Source of the DNA: an uncultured Blautia sp.
Lineage (GTDB): Bacteria > Bacillota > Clostridia > Lachnospirales > Lachnospiraceae
Length of the DNA: 22,307 bases
Assembly: GCA_934424575.1 (NCBI GenBank)
Contig: CAKRXU010000041.1
Location: forward strand, 1 to 22,307
Direction: 5' to 3'
Under the pieces are notes generated by a model, which was not told where the DNA came from, did not search any database, and saw only the letters and a list, made by a program, of their open reading frames with translations. Numbering within the stretch: the first letter of the stretch is position 1; every line of letters begins with the position of its first letter. This document shows, piece after piece, positions 6,522 through 15,023 of this stretch. Made by a program: the position numbers and the translations under genes.

Positions 6522-6585
6522 TTACTGAGAAATAATTATAGATTTTGGTAACTATTCAGCAGTAGAAATGAAAGCGGGGATATAT

Positions 6586-7290
6586 ATGGCATACAGTTTC
6601 AGCGGGAGAGTCCGCTACAGTGAAATCGGAGAAAATGGTCTGTTGACACTGCCGGGAGTTCTGAATTATTTTCAGGACTGCAGTACTTTTCAGTCGGAAG
6701 AAGTAGGTCTTGGAATGGAAGTCCTCAGGGAATGGAAAAGATTCTGGGTATTATCCGCATGGCAGGTGATCGTGGACCGCTATCCGTATCTGGGAGAAGA
6801 GATCACCACTTCGACCTGGGCGTATGGATTCCGGAGTTTCCTGGGAATGCGTAATTTCTGCATGGAAACAAAGTGTGGAGAACGGCTCGCCTATGCCAAT
6901 ACGTACTGGACCTATATCAATGCGGAAAACGGGCTTCCTGTCAAACTGACGGAGCGCGATACCGCGGCATACGGGCTGGAACCAAAACTGGATATGGATT
7001 ATGCACCCCGCAAGATCAAACTGCCGGGCGAGTACGAGCAGCAGGAGGCTTTTGTGGTGCAGAAGCATCATCTGGATACGAATCATCATGTAAATAACTG
7101 TCAGTACGTCCAGATGGCGATGGATTATCTGCCGGCAGATTTCCGGATCCATCAGATGCGCGCAGAATATAAGCAGCAGGCAAGACTTCACGATGTGATC
7201 TGCCCGGCGCGCGCTGTGGAAGACACAAAGACAACGATTCTTCTGAATGACCAGAAGAGTGAACCATATGCAATTGTAGAGTTTATGTAA
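6586..7290 (+). CDS. Acyl-ACP thioesterase (FatA/FatB-like, bacterial)
   Basis: This 234-aa protein has two tandem hot-dog halves, the layout of the acyl-ACP thioesterase family. The family releases fatty acids from acyl carrier protein. The first half runs from FSGRVRYSEIGENGLLTLPGV (5-25) to about 125; the second, from about 150, carries the catalytic pattern D164-x-N166-x-H168-VNNCQY. The bacterial members are shorter than the plant enzymes because they lack the transit peptide. ATG at 6586 is chosen because GCGGGG lies just upstream; an ATG at 6568 would place that site inside the coding region. It is followed after 22 bp by cvfB, so the two are probably one transcript. Chain-length preference is unknown. 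Confidence 0.85.
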   Translation: MAYSFSGRVRYSEIGENGLLTLPGVLNYFQDCSTFQSEEVGLGMEVLREWKRFWVLSAWQVIVDRYPYLGEEITTSTWAYGFRSFLGMRNFCMETKCGERLAYANTYWTYINAENGLPVKLTERDTAAYGLEPKLDMDYAPRKIKLPGEYEQQEAFVVQKHHLDTNHHVNNCQYVQMAMDYLPADFRIHQMRAEYKQQARLHDVICPARAVEDTKTTILLNDQKSEPYAIVEFM

Positions 7291-7312
7291 TAAAAAACAT
7301 TGGAGGATTTTT

Positions 7313-8155
7313 ATGATCGAATTAGGAAAAAAACAGACGCTGCAGGTAGTAAAAACAGTAGATTTCGGTGTATACCTGGCAGAAGATATGAACGCAGATA
7401 CCAAACATCAGGTACTTCTTCCTGCAAAGCAGGTTCCGGCAGGTACAAAAGCCGGTGACAAGCTGGAAGTTTTTATTTACAAGGATTCACAGGACCGAAT
7501 GATCGCAACTACAAATGAGCCGCGCCTGACAGTTGGAGAAGCAGGACTTCTCAGAGTAAAACAGGTGACAAAGATCGGTGCATTTCTGGACTGGGGGCTG
7601 GAGAAAGATCTTCTGCTTCCATATCATGAGCAGACAACAAGGATCTTTGAGGGACAGGAATGCCTGGTTGCTGTTTATGTGGACAAGAGCAGCAGACTTT
7701 GTGCAACAATGAAAGTTTATCCGTATCTTTCCCAGGAGACACCTTACAAAGAGGGCGACCGCGTGAAGGGCAGAGTTTACCAGATCAGCGATAACTTTGG
7801 CGTTTTTGTGGCTGTAGATAATAAATATTCTGCATTGATCCCGGCAAGAGAGGCAAAGGGAAAATATCGTCCGGGAACTGTCCTTGACCTTCGTGTGACC
7901 AAGGTCAAAGAAGATGGAAAAATGGATGTCAGCGACCGTGAAGAAGCATACATTCAGATCAATGAAGATGCAGAGAGCGTGTTCAGTATCATCGAGGAAT
8001 TTGCAGGAGTTCTTCCGTTTGATGACAAGGCTTCACCGGAAGTCATCCGCAGAGAGTTTGGTCTGAGCAAAAATGCATTTAAACGTGCGGTAGGACATCT
8101 GCTCAAAGAAGGCAAGATCGAGATCAAAGACCGCCGTATCTACATTGTTAAGTAA
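7313..8155 (+). CDS. cvfB: CvfB/YitL family S1-domain RNA-binding protein
   Basis: This 280-aa protein has the CvfB layout: three S1-like OB domains (about 1-65, 70-135 and 145-205) and a C-terminal winged helix (about 215-280). The first S1 opens with QTLQVVKTVDFGVYLAE, the third with GDRVKGRVYQISDNFGVFVAVDNKYSALIP. In Staphylococcus aureus CvfB affects virulence gene expression and binds RNA; the general role is post-transcriptional. TGGAGGA at 7301-7307 supports the start. It lies between the thioesterase and dnaE genes with short gaps, which suggests one operon but no shared pathway. Confidence 0.9.
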   Translation: MIELGKKQTLQVVKTVDFGVYLAEDMNADTKHQVLLPAKQVPAGTKAGDKLEVFIYKDSQDRMIATTNEPRLTVGEAGLLRVKQVTKIGAFLDWGLEKDLLLPYHEQTTRIFEGQECLVAVYVDKSSRLCATMKVYPYLSQETPYKEGDRVKGRVYQISDNFGVFVAVDNKYSALIPAREAKGKYRPGTVLDLRVTKVKEDGKMDVSDREEAYIQINEDAESVFSIIEEFAGVLPFDDKASPEVIRREFGLSKNAFKRAVGHLLKEGKIEIKDRRIYIVK

Positions 8156-8179
8156 TTGGTCATAGTAAAGGATAAAAAT

Positions 8180-11100
8180 ATGAATTTTACACATCTTCAT
8201 GTTCATACAGAATACAGCCTTCTGGATGGCTCCAACAAGATCCAGGAGTATGTGAACAGAGTCAAGGAACTTGGTATGGACAGTGCTGCGATCACAGACC
8301 ATGGAGTTATGTATGGTGTGATCGATTTTTACCGTGCGGCGCGGGCAGCAGGGATCAATCCAATCCTTGGCTGCGAGGTTTATGTGGCTCCAGGATCCCG
8401 TTTTGACCGTGAGATCGGGAGCGGAGATGATCGTTATTACCATCTTGTTCTTCTTGCAGAAAATAACCAGGGCTATGCGAACCTGATGAAAATCGTGTCC
8501 AAAAGTTTCGTGGAAGGTTTCTATTATAAACCGCGTGTGGATCTGCAGCTTCTTGAAAAATATCATGAAGGTCTGATCGCTCTGAGTGCCTGCCTTGCGG
8601 GTGAAGTGGCGAGATTTCTTACCAGAGGGATGTATGAGGATGCAAAAGCGGCTGCACTGAGATACCAGGATATTTTTGGAAAGGGAAACTTTTTCCTGGA
8701 ACTGCAGGATCATGGAATTCCCGAGCAGCAGAATGTAAATCAGCAGCTGCTCAAGATGCACCGTGAGACAGGGATCGAACTGGTTGCGACCAATGATGTT
8801 CATTATACACTGGCAGAGGATGCACAGCCGCATGATGTGTTGCTGTGCCTTCAGACAGGTAAGAAACTGTCCGATGAAAACAGAATGCGCTATGATGGCG
8901 GGCAGTATTATGTAAAATCTCCGGAGGAAATGGAGAGGCTTTTTCCTTATGCGACAGAGGCACTGGAGAATACGCACAAGATTGCAGAGAGGTGTCATGT
9001 AGAGATTGAATTTGGTGTCACCAAACTGCCAAAATTTGATGTTCCGGAAGGATATACTTCCTGGGAATATCTGAATGAACTTTGTTTCAAAGGGCTGGAA
9101 GAGCGTTACCAGCCAGTGACCGAAGAGCTGAAAGAACGCCTGAATTATGAGCTTTCCACGATCAAAAACATGGGTTACGTGGATTACTTCCTGATCGTGT
9201 GGGATTTTATCCGGTATGCGCGAGATCATGACATTATGGTAGGACCGGGACGTGGCTCTGCGGCAGGAAGCCTGGTTGCTTATACGCTTGGGATCACACA
9301 GCTTGATCCGATCCGCTATGACCTTCTGTTTGAGCGTTTCCTGAATCCGGAACGAGTTTCCATGCCTGATATCGACGTGGATTTCTGTTTCGAAAGACGA
9401 CAGGAAGTGATTGATTATGTCCGACGTAAGTACGGCGATGACTGCGTGGTCCAGATCGTTACTTTTGGTACGCTGGCGGCGCGGGGTGTTATCCGTGATG
9501 TAGGCCGTGTGATGGACCTTCCGTATGCACAGGTCGATACGATCGCCAAGATGATCCCACAGGAGCTGAATATCACGATCGACAAGGCTCTCAAGATGAA
9601 TCCGGAGCTCAAAAAAACTTATGAGGATCAGCCGGAGATTCATGACCTGATCGATACTGCCAGGAGACTGGAAGGGCTGCCGCGGCATACTTCCATGCAT
9701 GCGGCAGGTGTTGTTATCAGCCAGAGGGATGTTTCAGAGTATGTGCCGCTTTCAAGGGCGCAGGACGGTTCGATCGTTACGCAGTTTACGATGACAACGC
9801 TGGAAGAACTGGGACTTCTCAAGATGGATTTCCTGGGACTTCGTACTTTGACGGTTATCCAGAATGCAGTACATCTGATCGAGCAGGATACTGGTGTTCA
9901 TCTTGATATGCAGCAGATTGATTATAATGACAAAAAAGTACTTGATTCACTGGGAACGGGACGTTCTGACGGTGTGTTCCAGCTGGAAAGTGCGGGTATG
10001 AAAAACTTCATGAAGGAACTGAAGCCGCAGAGTCTTGAGGATGTGATCGCGGGAATTTCCCTGTACCGTCCGGGTCCGATGGATTTTATCCCGCAGTATA
10101 TCCGTGGCAAGAACCATCCAGATACGATCCAGTATGACTGCCCGCAGCTGGAGCCGATCCTGAAGCCGACATATGGCTGTATCGTATATCAGGAGCAGGT
10201 TATGCAGATCGTACGTAATCTGGCAGGTTACACGCTTGGACGAAGCGACCTGGTGCGCCGTGCGATGTCCAAGAAAAAAGCCGCAGTAATGGAAAAAGAG
10301 CGCCAGAACTTTGTTTATGGAAATGAAGCAGAGGGCGTTCCGGGCTGTATTGCAAATGGTATTTCTGAGCAGGTTGCAAACAAGATCTACGATGAGATGA
10401 TCGATTTTGCAAAGTATGCGTTCAATAAATCGCATGCGGCTGCGTATGCGGTGGTTTCGTATCAGACTGCTTTTCTGAAATATTATTATCCGGTGGAATT
10501 TATGGCTGCGCTCATGACATCCGTTATAGAAATGCCGAACAAGGTGGCTGAGTATATCCAGGTCTGCCGTCAGATGGGGATCAGCATTCTGCCGCCGGAT
10601 GTGAATTGTGGAATTTATGGCTTTTCTGTCGACCATGGTGCGATCCGTTATGGACTTTCTGCGATCAAGAGCGTGGGGCGTCCGGTCATCAATGCTCTCG
10701 TAGAGGAGAGAGAAAAGAACGGAACGTATCGCTCGCTCAAGGATTTCATTGAGAGACTGACAGGAATTGTCAATAAGAGGGCTATCGAGAACTTTATTAA
10801 AGCCGGAGCACTGGACTGTCTGGAAGGCAACCGCCGCCAGAAGATGAATGTTTATGGTCAGATCGTGGACAGTATCGCGCAGGAGAAGAAGAATTCTTTT
10901 GCGGGGCAGATGAGTCTTTTTGATTTGGTCAGCGATGAAGACAAGAAGGATTTCGAGATCCGGATGCCGAATGTCGGAGAGTATGACAAAGAGATGGTTC
11001 TTGCCTTTGAGAAAGAGGTTCTTGGAATTTACCTGAGCGGGCATCCGCTGGAAGGATATCGTGGGATCATGGACAAGATGATCTCTGCCAAAACAACTGA

Positions 11101-11647
11101 TTTCCAGCCGGATGAAGAGGGCGGGATCCCGAAGGTATATGATGGTCAGAAGGTTATCATAGGCGGAATGATCACGGAGAGAACGATCAAATATACGAGA
11201 AATAACAAGGTCATGGCATTTCTGACAGTGGAAGACCTTGTAGGAACCGTGGAAGTCGTTGTTTTTCCACGGGATTACGAGAAATGGCAGACGCTGATCA
11301 CCGACGATGCCAGAGTCTTCATCCAGGGCCGCGTCAACGCAGAAGATGACAGACCAAGTAAGCTGATCCTCGAAAAAGTTCATTCTTTCGAGGATATTCC
11401 GAGAGAGATCTGGATACAGTTTAAGGATAAAGCAGAGTACAGTGCGGCAGAAGCAGAACTCCAGAGTTTCCTGCAATCCGCCTCAGGAACTTCAGCTGTC
11501 GTCATCTATCTGAAAGACGTCAAAGCAATGAAGCGCCTCCCGGCAGCCTTACGCATCAGGATCAACGAAGAAATTCTGGGCGAACTCAAGAAAAAATATG
11601 GGGAATCCAATGTTAAAGTTGTGGAAAGAGTATTGAAAAACTTCTAA
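8180..11647 (+). CDS. dnaE: DNA polymerase III alpha subunit (DnaE)
   Basis: This 1155-aa C-family DNA polymerase has the DnaE order of domains. A PHP domain begins HLHVHTEYSLLDG (5-17) with downstream TDHG and NDVHY motifs. The catalytic palm contains PDIDVDF (396-402, Asp397 and Asp399) and a third Asp550 in KMDFLGLRTL. Fingers and a helix-hairpin-helix region follow, then QMSLFD, which fits the clamp-binding motif. An OB domain begins near VIIGGMITERTIKYTRNNKVMAFLTVED. Clostridia usually have PolC as the main replicase and DnaE as a second polymerase that extends primers. The ATG at 8180 is preferred over TTG at 8156 because AAAGGA lies at 8167-8172. All catalytic residues look intact. Confidence 0.96.
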   Translation: MNFTHLHVHTEYSLLDGSNKIQEYVNRVKELGMDSAAITDHGVMYGVIDFYRAARAAGINPILGCEVYVAPGSRFDREIGSGDDRYYHLVLLAENNQGYANLMKIVSKSFVEGFYYKPRVDLQLLEKYHEGLIALSACLAGEVARFLTRGMYEDAKAAALRYQDIFGKGNFFLELQDHGIPEQQNVNQQLLKMHRETGIELVATNDVHYTLAEDAQPHDVLLCLQTGKKLSDENRMRYDGGQYYVKSPEEMERLFPYATEALENTHKIAERCHVEIEFGVTKLPKFDVPEGYTSWEYLNELCFKGLEERYQPVTEELKERLNYELSTIKNMGYVDYFLIVWDFIRYARDHDIMVGPGRGSAAGSLVAYTLGITQLDPIRYDLLFERFLNPERVSMPDIDVDFCFERRQEVIDYVRRKYGDDCVVQIVTFGTLAARGVIRDVGRVMDLPYAQVDTIAKMIPQELNITIDKALKMNPELKKTYEDQPEIHDLIDTARRLEGLPRHTSMHAAGVVISQRDVSEYVPLSRAQDGSIVTQFTMTTLEELGLLKMDFLGLRTLTVIQNAVHLIEQDTGVHLDMQQIDYNDKKVLDSLGTGRSDGVFQLESAGMKNFMKELKPQSLEDVIAGISLYRPGPMDFIPQYIRGKNHPDTIQYDCPQLEPILKPTYGCIVYQEQVMQIVRNLAGYTLGRSDLVRRAMSKKKAAVMEKERQNFVYGNEAEGVPGCIANGISEQVANKIYDEMIDFAKYAFNKSHAAAYAVVSYQTAFLKYYYPVEFMAALMTSVIEMPNKVAEYIQVCRQMGISILPPDVNCGIYGFSVDHGAIRYGLSAIKSVGRPVINALVEEREKNGTYRSLKDFIERLTGIVNKRAIENFIKAGALDCLEGNRRQKMNVYGQIVDSIAQEKKNSFAGQMSLFDLVSDEDKKDFEIRMPNVGEYDKEMVLAFEKEVLGIYLSGHPLEGYRGIMDKMISAKTTDFQPDEEGGIPKVYDGQKVIIGGMITERTIKYTRNNKVMAFLTVEDLVGTVEVVVFPRDYEKWQTLITDDARVFIQGRVNAEDDRPSKLILEKVHSFEDIPREIWIQFKDKAEYSAAEAELQSFLQSASGTSAVVIYLKDVKAMKRLPAALRIRINEEILGELKKKYGESNVKVVERVLKNF

Positions 11648-11653
11648 AAATGC

Positions 11654-11683
11654 TTTACACTATACAACGAATATGTGTAGAAC
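11654..11683 (+). promoter_or_regulatory. Possible pfkA promoter
   Basis: TTTACA (11654-11659), 18-bp spacer, TAGAAC (11678-11683). The match is only fair. The leader then contains a 7-bp hairpin GATTTCC (11694-11700) / GGGAATC (11709-11715), one G-T pair, just before the ribosome binding site. No terminator separates dnaE from pfkA, so read-through is also possible. Confidence 0.35.
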
Positions 11684-11735
11684 AGATAACTAAGATTTCC
11701 TATTATATGGGAATCTGGAGATGGAGGAAAGAATC

Positions 11736-12728
11736 ATGGCAGAGAAACAGATAAAAACCATCGGCGTACTCACAAGTGGTGGTGATGCTCCAGGAATGAA
11801 CGCTGCGATTCGTGCAGTTGTAAGAAGAGGTCTCAGCAGCGGACTTAATGTCAAAGGTATTTATAAAGGATACAACGGTCTTCTGAATGAAGAAATCGTT
11901 GATATGACTGCCAGAGACGTATCTGATACAATCGAACGAGGCGGTACAATTCTTTACACAGCAAGATGTGCAGAGTTCCGTACACCGGAAGGACAGCAGA
12001 GAGGTGCTGAGATCTGTAAAAAACATGGAATCGACGGACTGGTAGTTATCGGTGGAGACGGTTCTTTTGCAGGTGCACAGAAGCTGGCTAATCTTGGTAT
12101 CAACACGATCGGTGTTCCTGGTACAATCGACCTGGATATCGCTTGTACAGAGTATACAATCGGATTCGATACAGCAGTTAACACAGCTATGGAAGCAATC
12201 GACAAAGTTCGTGATACTTCTACTTCTCATGAGAGATGCAGTATCATCGAGGTTATGGGACGTAATGCAGGATACCTTGCTATGTGGTGCGGTATCGCAA
12301 ACGGTGCAGAGGACGTTCTGATCCCTGAGAAATACGACTACGACGAGCAGAAACTGATCAACAACATCATCGCAAGCCGTAAAGCAGGAAAGAAACATCA
12401 CATCATCGTTAATGCTGAGGGTATCGGACATTCTGAGGCAATGGCAAGACGTATCGAGGCTGCAACAGGTATCGAGACTCGTGCTACAATTCTTGGACAC
12501 ATGCAGCGTGGTGGTAACCCGACATGTAAAGACCGTGTATATGCATCTATGATGGGAGCTCTTGCAGTAGACCTTCTGGTTGCAGGCAAATCCTGTCGAG
12601 TTGTAGGATATCGTCATGGCGAATTTATGGACTTCGACATCAACGAAGCTCTTGCCATGCAGAAAGACGTATCTCCGTACATGTGGGAGGTATGTAATTC
12701 TCTTTCTCATAATTACAATAAGAAATAA
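11736..12728 (+). CDS. pfkA: ATP-dependent 6-phosphofructokinase
   Basis: This 330-aa enzyme phosphorylates fructose 6-phosphate to the 1,6-bisphosphate, the committed step of glycolysis. GGDAPGMN (15-22) and GGDGS (106-110) form the nucleotide site. Gly109 and Gly129 correspond to E. coli Gly104 and Gly124, which mark ATP rather than pyrophosphate use. The catalytic segment reads PGTIDLD (128-134) instead of the usual PGTIDND; both aspartates are kept. EVMGRNAGY (172-180) binds fructose 6-phosphate. ATG at 11736 follows GGAGG (11723-11727); the upstream in-frame ATG at 11721 overlaps that site. Codon choice is strongly biased, as in lysS, greA and argF, which suggests high expression. Confidence 0.95.
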   Translation: MAEKQIKTIGVLTSGGDAPGMNAAIRAVVRRGLSSGLNVKGIYKGYNGLLNEEIVDMTARDVSDTIERGGTILYTARCAEFRTPEGQQRGAEICKKHGIDGLVVIGGDGSFAGAQKLANLGINTIGVPGTIDLDIACTEYTIGFDTAVNTAMEAIDKVRDTSTSHERCSIIEVMGRNAGYLAMWCGIANGAEDVLIPEKYDYDEQKLINNIIASRKAGKKHHIIVNAEGIGHSEAMARRIEAATGIETRATILGHMQRGGNPTCKDRVYASMMGALAVDLLVAGKSCRVVGYRHGEFMDFDINEALAMQKDVSPYMWEVCNSLSHNYNKK

Positions 12729-12747
12729 TATAACGTGTATTTTACAG

Positions 12748-12773
12748 CGGAGGCCACCGTCAGGCGGTCTCCG
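12748..12773 (+). terminator. GC-rich hairpin between pfkA and the RNA methyltransferase gene
   Basis: CGGAGGCC (12748-12755) and GGTCTCCG (12766-12773) form an 8-bp stem with one G-T pair and a 10-nt loop. Only TTTCAG follows, so it is a weak terminator at best. It may attenuate transcription or protect the 3' end of pfkA mRNA. Confidence 0.4.
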
Positions 12774-12794
12774 TTTCAGATTAAAGGAGAAATT

Positions 12795-13571
12795 ATGATT
12801 ACCAGTGCACAGAATACACAGGTCAAAAATATCATAAAATTAAATCAGAAGGCGAAGGCAAGACGAGAACAGAAACTTTTTGTCGCAGAAGGCAGAAAGA
12901 TGTTTCTGGAAGCACCGGAGAATCTGATCGACAAGATCTATGTGGCAGAATCCATGCTCGACGACGAGGAAGTCATGGAAAAAGTCCGCAGATTTTCCTG
13001 GGAATCCGTAGAGAACGGTGTTTTCCGGCAGATGTGTGATACACAGACTCCGCAGGGAATTCTTACAGTTCTCAGACAGCCATCCTACCAGATGCAGGAT
13101 CTTCTGAAGGAAAAAAATCCACTGATCATGGTGCTGGAAGATCTTCAGGATCCGGGCAACGCCGGAACAATCATAAGAACCGGCGAGGGCGCAGGAGTCA
13201 GCGGCGTTTTTCTTACAAAGACCTGTGTGGATATCACGAATCCTAAGGTGATCCGTGCAACTATGGGTTCTGTGTACAGAATCCCTTTTTTATATGTAGA
13301 AGATGTGGTATCATTAAAGCAGCAGCTTCAGGACAGAGGAATCCGTTTTTTTGCCGCACATTTACAGGGAAAAAATTCTTATGACAGGGAAGACTATAAA
13401 GGCGGAACTGCATTTCTCATCGGAAACGAAGGCAAGGGTCTCACCGACCAGGCGGCAGAAGCGGCCGACTGCCTGATCCGGATCCCAATGTGTGGACAGG
13501 TGGAATCACTTAACGCAGCTATGGCAGCGGGAATCCTTATGTACGAAGCGGCAAGGCAGCGCAGAAACTAA
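12795..13571 (+). CDS. TrmH/SpoU-family RNA 2'-O-methyltransferase
   Basis: This 258-aa protein has an N-terminal substrate-binding region (about 1-95, L30e-like, opening ITSAQNTQVKNIIKLNQKAK) and a C-terminal SPOUT domain. The three SpoU motifs are present: DPGNAGTIIRT (119-129), LIGNEGKGL (208-216) and IPMCGQVESLNAA (230-242), which form the knotted S-adenosylmethionine site. The layout is that of RlmB/TsnR-like 23S rRNA methyltransferases; the target nucleotide cannot be assigned. ATG at 12795 has AAAGGAG at 12783-12789. An earlier in-frame start at 12735 would read through the preceding hairpin and is unlikely. It begins a tight gene run that continues to dusB. Confidence 0.9.
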   Translation: MITSAQNTQVKNIIKLNQKAKARREQKLFVAEGRKMFLEAPENLIDKIYVAESMLDDEEVMEKVRRFSWESVENGVFRQMCDTQTPQGILTVLRQPSYQMQDLLKEKNPLIMVLEDLQDPGNAGTIIRTGEGAGVSGVFLTKTCVDITNPKVIRATMGSVYRIPFLYVEDVVSLKQQLQDRGIRFFAAHLQGKNSYDREDYKGGTAFLIGNEGKGLTDQAAEAADCLIRIPMCGQVESLNAAMAAGILMYEAARQRRN

Positions 13572-13606
13572 AAGGCTGTATTATTTTATAGCCGGAAGGA
13601 GGGACT

Positions 13607-14047
13607 ATGGATCCTTTGTTGTGGCTTGGGATTCTGGCAGTTCTTCTGATCATAGAAGCAGCAACGGTGGGGCTTGTAACAGTCTGGTTTGCAGGAGGTG
13701 CGCTGGCAGCAGCAATTGCTTCCGGAGCAGGCGCAGGTGCTGTCACACAGTGGCTGTTGTTTCTGGCAGTATCCTTGGTATTATTGTTTTTCACCAGACC
13801 GCTTGCTGTCAGATATATGAAACGGGGAATTCCCAGAACAAATGTGAATAGCCTGATCGGCAAGAAAGCCGTCGTCATTCAGAAAATCGACAATCTGTCC
13901 CAGACAGGACAGGTTCGTATCAACGACATCGAGTGGATGGCAAGAACGGAATCCGATGAGGAGACAATTCCGGAGGAATCAGTAGTAGAGATCGAAGCAG
14001 TTCGAGGAGTAAAACTGATCGTAAAAAAATGTAAGGAGGAATTGTAG
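13607..14047 (+). CDS. NfeD family membrane protein
   Basis: This 146-aa protein is of the short NfeD type. Hydrophobic segments at about 4-22, 26-45 and 48-64 are followed by a C-terminal OB-fold domain (about 80-146, starting NSLIGKKAVVIQKIDNLSQTGQVRINDIEW). Short NfeD proteins are nearly always encoded beside an SPFH/stomatin partner and help organise membrane microdomains; here the SPFH gene starts 1 bp after the stop. AAGGAGGG lies at 13596-13603, unusually close to the ATG. NfeD lacks the ClpP-like protease part of the long form. The partnership is known for the family; its function in this organism is inferred. Confidence 0.9.
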   Translation: MDPLLWLGILAVLLIIEAATVGLVTVWFAGGALAAAIASGAGAGAVTQWLLFLAVSLVLLFFTRPLAVRYMKRGIPRTNVNSLIGKKAVVIQKIDNLSQTGQVRINDIEWMARTESDEETIPEESVVEIEAVRGVKLIVKKCKEEL

Positions 14048-14048
14048 T

Positions 14049-14990
14049 ATGGGCGGACTTATTTTTTTAGTTGTTATTATTGTGATCATTCTGTGGGTGC
14101 TTGCATCTTGTGTTCGGATCGTGCCACAGGCATACGCGATGGTAGTAGAGCGTCTTGGTGCTTACAAGGAAACCTGGAATACAGGAATCCATTTTAAGAC
14201 ACCGTTTATCGACCGTGTTGCAAGACGTGTCAATCTGAAGGAACAGGTGGTAGATTTTCCACCGCAGCCGGTTATCACCAAGGATAACGTAACCATGCAG
14301 ATCGATACCGTTGTATTTTTCCAGATCACAGATCCGAAGTTATTCGCTTATGGTGTGGAAAATCCAATCATGGCGATCGAGAATCTTTCTGCGACAACGC
14401 TGCGAAATATCATCGGTGACATGGAACTTGACGAGACACTGACATCCCGCGAGACGATCAATACCAAGATGCGTGCTTCTCTGGATGTTGCGACAGATCC
14501 ATGGGGAATCAAAGTAAATCGTGTAGAGCTCAAAAACATCATTCCACCGGCTGCTATTCAGGAAGCCATGGAGAAACAGATGAAAGCAGAGCGTGAACGA
14601 CGAGAAGCGATCCTTCGTGCAGAAGGTGAGAAGAAATCCACGATCCTTGTTGCAGAAGGTCACAAGGAATCTGCAATCCTGGATGCTGAAGCAGAGAAAC
14701 AGGCTGCGATCCTCCGTGCAGAAGCACAGAAGGAAAAAATGATCAAAGAAGCCGAAGGCCAGGCAGAAGCTGTGCTTAAAGTTCAGAAAGCAAATGCCGA
14801 GGGAATCCGAATGATCCGTGAGGCTGGTGCAGACCAGGCAGTTCTCACACTGAAGAGTCTTGAAGCATTCGCCAAAGCAGCCGACGGCAAAGCGACCAAG
14901 ATCATCATCCCATCAGAGATCCAGGGTGTGGCAGGGCTTGCTTCTTCCCTTAAGGAGATCATCACAGAAGAACCAAAATCACAAAATTAA
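14049..14990 (+). CDS. SPFH/band-7 domain membrane protein (QmcA/stomatin-like)
   Basis: This 313-aa protein has an N-terminal membrane anchor (3-21), an SPFH/band-7 domain (about 22-175, containing RLGAYKETWNTGIHFKTPFID) and a long C-terminal coiled coil. Residues 187-241 are five consecutive 11-residue repeats of the type AILRAEGEKKS. These proteins form large ring or cage oligomers and mark ordered membrane regions, often with a protease or NfeD partner. The neighbour nfeD ends one base before this ATG, and AAGGAGGA overlaps the end of nfeD, so translation is probably coupled. The length and AEGEKK-type repeats fit QmcA/HflK-like members; it is not a flotillin. Confidence 0.92.
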   Translation: MGGLIFLVVIIVIILWVLASCVRIVPQAYAMVVERLGAYKETWNTGIHFKTPFIDRVARRVNLKEQVVDFPPQPVITKDNVTMQIDTVVFFQITDPKLFAYGVENPIMAIENLSATTLRNIIGDMELDETLTSRETINTKMRASLDVATDPWGIKVNRVELKNIIPPAAIQEAMEKQMKAERERREAILRAEGEKKSTILVAEGHKESAILDAEAEKQAAILRAEAQKEKMIKEAEGQAEAVLKVQKANAEGIRMIREAGADQAVLTLKSLEAFAKAADGKATKIIIPSEIQGVAGLASSLKEIITEEPKSQN

Positions 14991-15023
14991 ATACAGAAAC
15001 TACGAAGAAGAGGAGAGATTATC

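Noticed and set aside
8033..11476. Two antisense open frames of more than 500 codons across dnaE
   Set aside because: They mirror the coding bias of dnaE, have no ribosome binding site or family signature, and the sense strand encodes a complete polymerase.
11703..12710. Long open frame of 335 codons antisense to nearly all of pfkA
   Set aside because: pfkA is intact with full PFK motifs and strongly biased codon use, which removes antisense stops. The antisense product is Cys/Ser/Thr-rich with no recognisable domain.
11736..12728. Pyrophosphate-dependent phosphofructokinase
   Set aside because: The two residues that distinguish the types are glycines (GGDGS and PGTID), as in ATP-dependent enzymes.
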